In this document: positions 57,501 through 64,000 of the stretch, in pieces | Layout of the letters: every line of letters starts with the position of its first letter | How positions within the stretch are numbered: position 1 is the first letter of the stretch | Source: Nipponacmea schrenckii | Taxonomy: Eukaryota > Mollusca > Gastropoda > Lottiidae | Length of the DNA: 64,000 nucleotides | Assembly: GCA_030562195.1 (NCBI GenBank) | Contig: JAUJPP010000001.1 | Span: 12,516,472 to 12,580,471 of the forward strand | Direction of reading: 5' to 3' | The notes under the pieces: model-generated | Told to the model about the DNA's origin: nothing | Database searches by the model: none | What the model saw: only the letters and a program-made list of their open reading frames with translations | Position numbers and translations under genes: made by a program

Positions 57501-60500
57501 GCATTTCTATCCATCTGTAAACTGTATTTCAAAATGCCATTCTATGGTAATAATTATTATTATTATTGGAACTTTTGGAACAAATTGTCATAAATCACAT
57601 CACATGACAAGAACAAAACAATCTGATTAGATCGAACATCTATTTTAATAATTTTTATATATGTTACAAATGCCGATTTTTTGATATCTCGTACATACGG
57701 AGTACTTCCGGTTTTACCTTGAGAAAAGCGGAATGTGTTGAATGATACCAATAATGAGAAAATCAGTCTTATTCGAAAGTGTAAAATTCGTATTTTCTTC
57801 TATTCGTTCCCATTTTTCCATAAATATTAACTTTTTCAAATCAATAGCAGAAAAGACGGTGCATTCTTGTATATGTAGTTGTAACAGGTCTCGATTTGTT
57901 CCACCATAATTATCCAGAAACGAAATTACCAAGATTAAGATTAATTTAATGTTTGGATTTTTCTAACGAAAGTGTGAATAATTTTTATAATTGTGCTTCC
58001 TTCAGCAAATAATTGTATTTTCCAACGTTGAATTGTGTCAGAATCAATTTCAGTTTTAAGTTGTATAAGAAAATCTTATTGTCAGTGAGGAAAAAACGCA
58101 TTCTAAGCCACTTCCGGTTTTTCGCTAAACGGGAAATAACTCTATTTTACAAACAATTTTGGAGACGTGCGCGCGCACTATTTATTAATTACTCCAAATG
58201 TCAATAAAAAGTTTCGGAGCAGGGGTTATTTTACCGGAGCGCGCATGGCCTGTATAACAGACAATTTACTTTGTACAGCCTTATCATTTATACTCATTAA
58301 CAATTCTTACCATTTTTCTTTGGTCCTCTCCAAATGACAGCATCATCAGGTCCCGAGAGTAGAAACCCTACTGACATGACTGCTAAATTGTCTGCTACAT
58401 ACTGAAATGTCAAAGAGAGTTTTTATTCATTTTAGAATTACTACAACAAACTCTGGTTCCATCTTTTTTCTTTGAAACTGACACAAACTAAATCACTGCA
58501 AAACTCATCTGTAAGATGAATTAATTCAAGTGAATGAGGAATCCTTACAATGTTTGTAATAATGCATTTTAATTCATATTCACAACTAAGCTTGCATTTG
58601 TATCATGAGTATATTTCAGATATCAGTATCCTGTTGGTAGCCATTTGTAATCTGCGATATACTTATCCATTTCTGTGGTTCTTGCAAATCCACTATAACT
58701 AAGTGTTTGAAGAATTTATATAATTGCAGGAATCAAAGATTGGTGCCAACTGATGATAGACCTCTTAACAATCATTTTAATGACAAGAAAAGGGAATACA
58801 AATGGATGGAAATCTGAACATTAAGATAGCTTGCCAGGTAAGGTAACATGAGCCCACATATAAAATTTTTATTTTTTTTATTTATAGCCTGTATAAAAAC
58901 AAGCTGTTCAATTTGAACTTCACTACCATTTTATCAATTACAATGCTCATACCAAGTTTCATCAAAATCTATTGGAAATTGTAGCTTCTATTGAACCCAA
59001 ACTAAATTTTTGATGCAATTAGTCAAGGGCAATAACTCAAAAATTGTTCATTGAAAAATTGTCAAATCGAAATTGACCACCTTATTATTAAGTCCAATTC
59101 TCATACTAAATTTCATCAAAATCCTTCAAAATTTAGCTTCTATTAAAGCTATAACAAAAGTTGATGGGTGGACAGACAGACATGGTGACAACAATATACA
59201 TCCACATATTCATAAAAGTGTAATCCCACTTAAATTCTGACATCCCATTTGCGTGTTGTTTCCATGCATAATTTACATTAGGCTTCAGTTATTTATGATT
59301 CCTTGAGAGGTTGCCATTAGCAACAAAACATGGAGGTGAAAAACGTACTAGAATATGTAATGAAGATGCTTTCATGTTAGTCAGTAGTTGTTAATCAAAG
59401 TTGCTACATTAATTAATTAAACTTGAATGATTAATTATACAACAAGTCACAGTGTAAACAAACATGTAGGGTACAAACACAGGGTGAATGGAACAAGAAA
59501 ACAAAAGTACAACTAATTCTTTAAAGCTATGTGCCCACTCTGATTCAAGAAAATATCAGTGACATATAATTGCTATGACTTTATTTAAATTGCTTAGATA
59601 AAAACTTATGACAAACTAAGTTTGTATTCTCTATAGAATTTGTAGCAAGGCTACATAAAGGAAGAAAGGAAGATTAAGCTTCAAAAGAATTGTCATAAAT
59701 ATCTTCTTGCTTTAACAATTTCAATATAGTAATTTCTTACAAACCATAATATGGGACCATGAGACAAAGTGGGTGCTTTGAGAAAATACAACTAAGCAGG
59801 CAGTTATTACTGTGTTTGCCCATCAAGGTCTGAATGAACCGCAAAAAATGTTTGACAAGAAAAGGGTTAAACAAAAACAGTCAGTTTTTTTACTGTTTTT
59901 TAAAGCTCTCATTTTCAATTCAGCCACTACAGTTGGGTAGGGTCTAACAACAGGGCTCTGAAATGTTCATCAAATTAACCTTTTAACCTAATCTGATTTA
60001 ACTTATCAAACTTCTGCCCTTCAGTGCTGGCATTTTGTGACTTTTGGAAAAAAAAGGCTTCTAGCAATACGCAATACTCCTTTTGTTAGGTTAATTTGGC
60101 GAACGTGTAATCCTATGATCCTTCTGAAAGTGGCTAAATTAAAAATAATACAGAACGAAAGTTCTGACTGCAAACAAACTTACCACTGGTGACCATCCTG
60201 AAGAACTTTGGTGAACCTAAAAATATACCATAAAGCAATAATGAAAAAGACGATGGATTTTTTTTGGCACTTCTTAATAACCTGAAAAAAAAACTACACT
60301 ATCCCGAAACTCAATACTTCAGTCAATATTAACAAGCTGTTTTTAAATGAGTTGTTCATTCAGGGATATGCAAACATAGTTGATTAGCTTGCAGGTAGTA
60401 TCGTGGCAAATTGCCAATCGAGATAACTTAGCAGCTCTGTATGATGTAAAAAAGATTTTTGGCAATTTTTTTTTTCAAAAATGAAATTGCTCCTAAAGCA

Positions 60501-60655
60501 CTTTTCTGCACATGGGGTTAAAAAAAAAATATGAATTTTGATGATTTTCGGAAAACCTCTATATAATTGGTCAAATTCAAAATTACCTGTTCTCCTTCTA
60601 AACCAAATATTCTGGGTATTGAAGGTCCACAAATATCCACATCTAAAACACCAAT
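54575..60655 (-). CDS. NUBP1: Cytosolic Fe-S cluster assembly factor NUBP1 (C-terminal 237 aa; N-terminal exons outside the window)
   Basis: P-loop ATPase of the Mrp/NBP35 family that, with NUBP2, scaffolds [4Fe-4S] clusters for cytosolic and nuclear proteins. Exons in coding order: 60587-60655, 60184-60216 (33 bp), 58311-58401, 56779-56933, 56183-56293, 55654-55756, 54953-55036, 54575-54642; phases agree, with a stop at 54575-54577. Landmarks: [13 protein letters not shown], the GPKKN and [14 protein letters not shown] segment specific to NUBP1 rather than NUBP2, [10 protein letters not shown], and the Cys pair CPKC in [11 protein letters not shown] that binds the bridging cluster. The N-terminal four-Cys motif and the GKGGVGKS P-loop are not found between 60656 and 64000, so the gene runs off the right edge. 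About 80 residues are missing compared with the human protein (320). Confidence 0.96.
55126..55454. mobile_element. MITE with TACAGTA-type ends in NUBP1
   Basis: The left end, atacagtagaacctgtactc, and the right end, ggcaggatatactgta, form imperfect inverted repeats sharing CAGTAnAnCCTG. The roughly 330-bp body shares segments with sequences at 25.5 kb (tcagagaccactcaagggaatattcaaaaac type, reverse) and 44.8 kb. It lies in the NUBP1 intron between the exons at 54953-55036 and 55654-55756. A short open frame inside has no family match. Confidence 0.6.
58828..59221. mobile_element. Short copy of the 160-bp-core element in a NUBP1 intron
   Basis: The left end is aagatagcttgccaggtaaggtaacatgagcccac, with the CTTGCCAGGTAAG near-palindrome at 58830-58842. 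The right end is ggacagacagacatggtgacaacaatatacatccacat. About one and a half diverged core repeats lie between (tcaagggcaataactcaaaa). It has the same orientation as the 28.7-kb copy. Confidence 0.75.
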
Positions 60656-63600
60656 CTGAAATACATGTAGTCATGATCAGTAGGAGCAACTGCTTGGAAA
60701 AAGCAACAACTCAAGTCTGGATATGATAAATTTATGAATAGCATAACTACATTGATAACTGTAGTTAATCAAAAAGAATATTTATTAGGATGCATTTTAA
60801 TTAGATTGACAACACAAACAAAGTGGAATTTATCCTTGACATCTGTGGAACATTACTAATATTAAGAACAATTCATGAGCTTAAATTGCTAGAAAACGTT
60901 GTTGTTTGAGTAAGAGTGTATTACTCTAGTCAATATAAATGTCATACAGATAATGTTTTTCTCGGATTAAGATTGATTACACCATAAACCTACTTCTATC
61001 TTTATTACACTGGGTGATCTTGACATTGTGGGAATTTTACTGATGTCACTGATATTTGCTGAAATTTACCATGTTGTAGGTATAGCCTTTCAAAAACTGC
61101 TACCTCTAAAACTTGGATGTACATGGAAGTATTCAATAGGCAGCCTGAGTGAAATTAAAAACATTGACCATGGATTCTGAATCCAACCTAATCTTGCCTA
61201 AGTTTTAAATATGTCTTTATTATGTTTAGCTTTAATATCATCCTTACAAAATTCAATACAGACTCTTTCAACATATGAAACATTCTTTAGAACTTCCAGA
61301 CTTAACATTAAATTTAAAAGTTTTCAGACTGGAAAATATCTTAAAAGTTCCAAAATAGAAATTATCTTTAAAATTATGGATAATGTATAAAATTTATATA
61401 GAAATGAAATCATATTTTAAAGATGTCAACAAATCTCCTCCCACTAACACACTTTGTCAGTGGTTATTTACCAAAATTGTTAAAATTTGGGAAAAATAAA
61501 AAAACAGTGCTTCAACAGCAGAGTATTAACTTATGTGTTTATTTACAAAGAAACCCAGTAACTGATAGGTACAATACATAACAACATAAGTTTACATTGA
61601 GAAATCTATCAAAGTGAATATCAGACATGTTTACTGTTGTATTATTAATAATAGAAACCACTGTGTACATGATGTATTGTATAGACTGAAGACTTATATA
61701 TGTCTTATTTCATCCTGGCTGATAAACAAAATTACTTTAGTAACTCAGGCAGGCTTTCTATTATACCACATATATAGCACAATGTAGGAAGAAAGGAGGT
61801 CACAACAGCAAATTTAGGTTGCTGCTTTTCAACAAGCATACCAATTTGCATTAAACTCATTACAAAACTTTGCAACAGACACATTGTGGTACAGCCTCAG
61901 GACCAACATTTATATGTTATTGATATGCTATTGGTGAATGAAAATGAAATGTTTATCATGGATCATAATTTAACTTTTCAAAACTTCAAAAATGATGTTG
62001 AAGTTCAATGATAATCAAATCAGTAATACAAGGCCTTTAAGTTCAATAACAACACTTTTATTTGGGCATCCTAATCATGTGGGGCTTCTCTTTGAAGATA
62101 AACAAGATTGCCCCTTTAAACAAGAAATAGATACTACTGTTAGGTTTAAGTTATTATTACATTGTTTTATAGCCTATCAAAAAAATCTCTTGTCTAGTCT
62201 TTAATCCAATATAAATCATACAGGCGTGACAGCAAACCCCCTCATAGAATACCTATTTAAGCTCAAGACAAATAAAATAGGGGTGGCTTATGGGTAAACT
62301 TGTGTCGCTATGGTCACATTCAATGTTGATCAGGGTCTTACATAGTAACAGTGGCTATAACTTGGGCCTAGGTTCAATGTTGTCTTAATGTAGTTAGACT
62401 AAGGAAAAGTATAGTTATATTGATATTATAATCCTGCTCTTTTCACTAGGTAAGGACATCTATTGTTATCATTGTTTGGGCTTCACTTAATAAAAGTCGA
62501 TATAGGGTGTAATAACCCAACTAATAGACATTATGAAAATGTATTATCAGATATAATGTCTAATGATTTGTATATCAATATATCTATTCTTTAATCAATT
62601 ATGTCATTTAATCCAATCTACCGGTAGTATTTAAATTTAAATAAAACTCTTTTAACATGAACAATCATCAGAATTTATCATTATCATAAGAGAAAAGTCA
62701 TATCTATGGTGCATAGAGTTTAAGTTCATTGTAAAGGGTAAACTATCCTTCAGGTGGACAGTTGGATGAATGACTGAGTAATTGAATAAATAAAGATATT
62801 GAATAACTGTCTAGTCCACTCTATAGATAATATATATCCACTATTATCAGTCATAATTTTGAAAGTTTATTTGTTTTATAAGATATTGTGTGTGTAGTTT
62901 CACCCAATCAAGTATTAGTCAAGAAGAGATTAACCCTTTAAACATTAAGTGTGAATAAAATCACCAGTCACTAGCCCTGAACTTCAATAATATGACTAAT
63001 CACTTTTTAACTGTTGATCTGTAACAGTTATATATCAATTATTGAATCAGTAGCTACTAGTGGCACTAGGTTAGTGAAACTGAAAGAATAAATAAATGAA
63101 ATTTTATGGCCATGAACTTTTTGTGAATCATTGGTCAGATGCACAGTCATAAAATGCAACTTACAGAAAGTAAAATTGATAACCAGTAAAATAGAAAGGA
63201 CAAACTCATAAAAATGACATTAGGTTATTAGAACCACAAAGCTTATTAAACGGACATTCTGATTTCATTAGTAGTTTTGAATAGTTAGGTGCTGAAATTA
63301 ATGAAAACTAAAGACCAAAATCTAGAGTTTTAACTTATAGAATCTTGCTCTTTAATTTTACAAAAACATTAAAGCTCTTTAAAAAGGTTTACCTGTACGT
63401 AAAGCTTTTAAAGTTTTTTTTGTGGTCTTTTTTTTGTTGGGGTGTTCAAATACTTATATTCTATTCTTAATCGAATCAAAATACAGACCTATTTTTTTTC
63501 CAAAATCCAGAGCAAATTTGAGACACTTAGTTATATCTTTGCCCTCTCCCCTGAAGCAGGTCACCTATCTGTGATAAATCTGATTTCTGTTTCTTGAGAA

Positions 63601-64000
63601 TAAAGGTTACAACATCCCAAATGCTTACTATTTCAATCCAGAGCATCACTTAATGATAAAATATAACACCTTTCATAAGTATTAGATCAAAATTATAGAT
63701 TCTGTGAGCAAAATGTGACAGATGGACAGATGAGCATGGGTGGTATAAACCACATTTTTTATAGTATGCATAGGCTTGATTGATAAAGTCAACTCAGTGT
63801 CACATGAACAAAAAACAGTTGCAGTCTGTAGCAGAGTTAATAAGTGCATCGGAATCTTTACATCAAACAAATAGTTGTGTTCTTATCTTGGTCAACGAAT
63901 GACAGTCTGGTGACCTTATAAGTAATCTTTCACCCTTTGTCCTACCTGTAAATGGGTATGGTAATTTTAAAAGATCCATAACAAGGTCTGACTAAGGACC
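60656..64000 (-). other. NUBP1 intron (partial)
   Basis: The sequence between the first visible NUBP1 exon and the right edge is AT-rich and lacks an exon I can recognise on either strand. I looked in particular for a P-loop exon (GKGGVGKS) on the minus strand and did not find one. No mobile element with clear ends is visible here. Confidence 0.55.

Noticed and set aside
61992..62204. A 70-residue open frame in the NUBP1 intron
   Set aside because: It has no homology I recognise, and its length is within chance expectation for intron sequence.

Overview
The window is nuclear DNA of an invertebrate animal. It is AT-rich, with intron-split genes using GT-AG splice sites, compact coding exons, AATAAA polyadenylation signals, and many introns filled with short mobile elements and minisatellites. 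The gene set and the element style (160-bp core repeats between hairpin ends, tRNA-derived SINEs) suggest a mollusc, probably a gastropod; this placement is inference and no marker proves it. I reconstructed exons by reading both strands, requiring splice sites and continuous reading phase, and comparing with the protein families as I know them.

Layout. (1) 0.3-4.2 kb: the first exon of a short-chain dehydrogenase (SDR) gene on the minus strand, and a complete 8-exon paralogue on the plus strand, head to head. (2) 5.6-25.7 kb: MAP3K4 (MEKK4), 23 firm exons plus one doubtful exon, about 1,595 residues, ending in a full kinase domain. (3) 28.7-30.5 kb: a 1.8-kb repetitive element between two convergent genes. 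(4) 30.7-34.6 kb, minus: UBE2J1, a tail-anchored ER ubiquitin-conjugating enzyme. (5) 34.9-38.6 kb, plus: NSUN4, a mitochondrial rRNA cytosine methyltransferase sharing a 305-bp divergent promoter with UBE2J1. (6) 39.0-46.8 kb, plus: DDX10, a nucleolar DEAD-box helicase that starts 330 bp after NSUN4. (7) 46.9-52.5 kb: a repeat array and an AT-rich gene-poor stretch. (8) 52.5-53.1 kb, plus: a single-exon achaete-scute family bHLH gene. (9) 54.6-60.7 kb, minus: NUBP1, a cytosolic Fe-S assembly ATPase. Its N-terminal exons are beyond the right edge, so the last 3.3 kb is intron.

The genes do not form one pathway. Two are in ribosome biogenesis (NSUN4 mitochondrial, DDX10 nucleolar), and the others are in signalling, ER quality control, Fe-S assembly and neural or secretory cell fate.

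The most striking signal is structural. In four adjacent genes a tandem repeat has grown out of a splice junction, copying the exon edge together with the splice site: a 51-bp unit (about 35 copies) at the 5' splice site of MAP3K4 exon 8, a 27-bp unit (about 40 copies) at the 5' splice site of UBE2J1 exon 3, a 50-bp unit (3 copies plus the exon) at the 3' splice site of NSUN4 exon 3, and a 96-bp unit (3 copies, identical as read) at the 3' splice site of DDX10 exon 2. The two 5'-splice-site arrays keep the reading frame of the parent exon.
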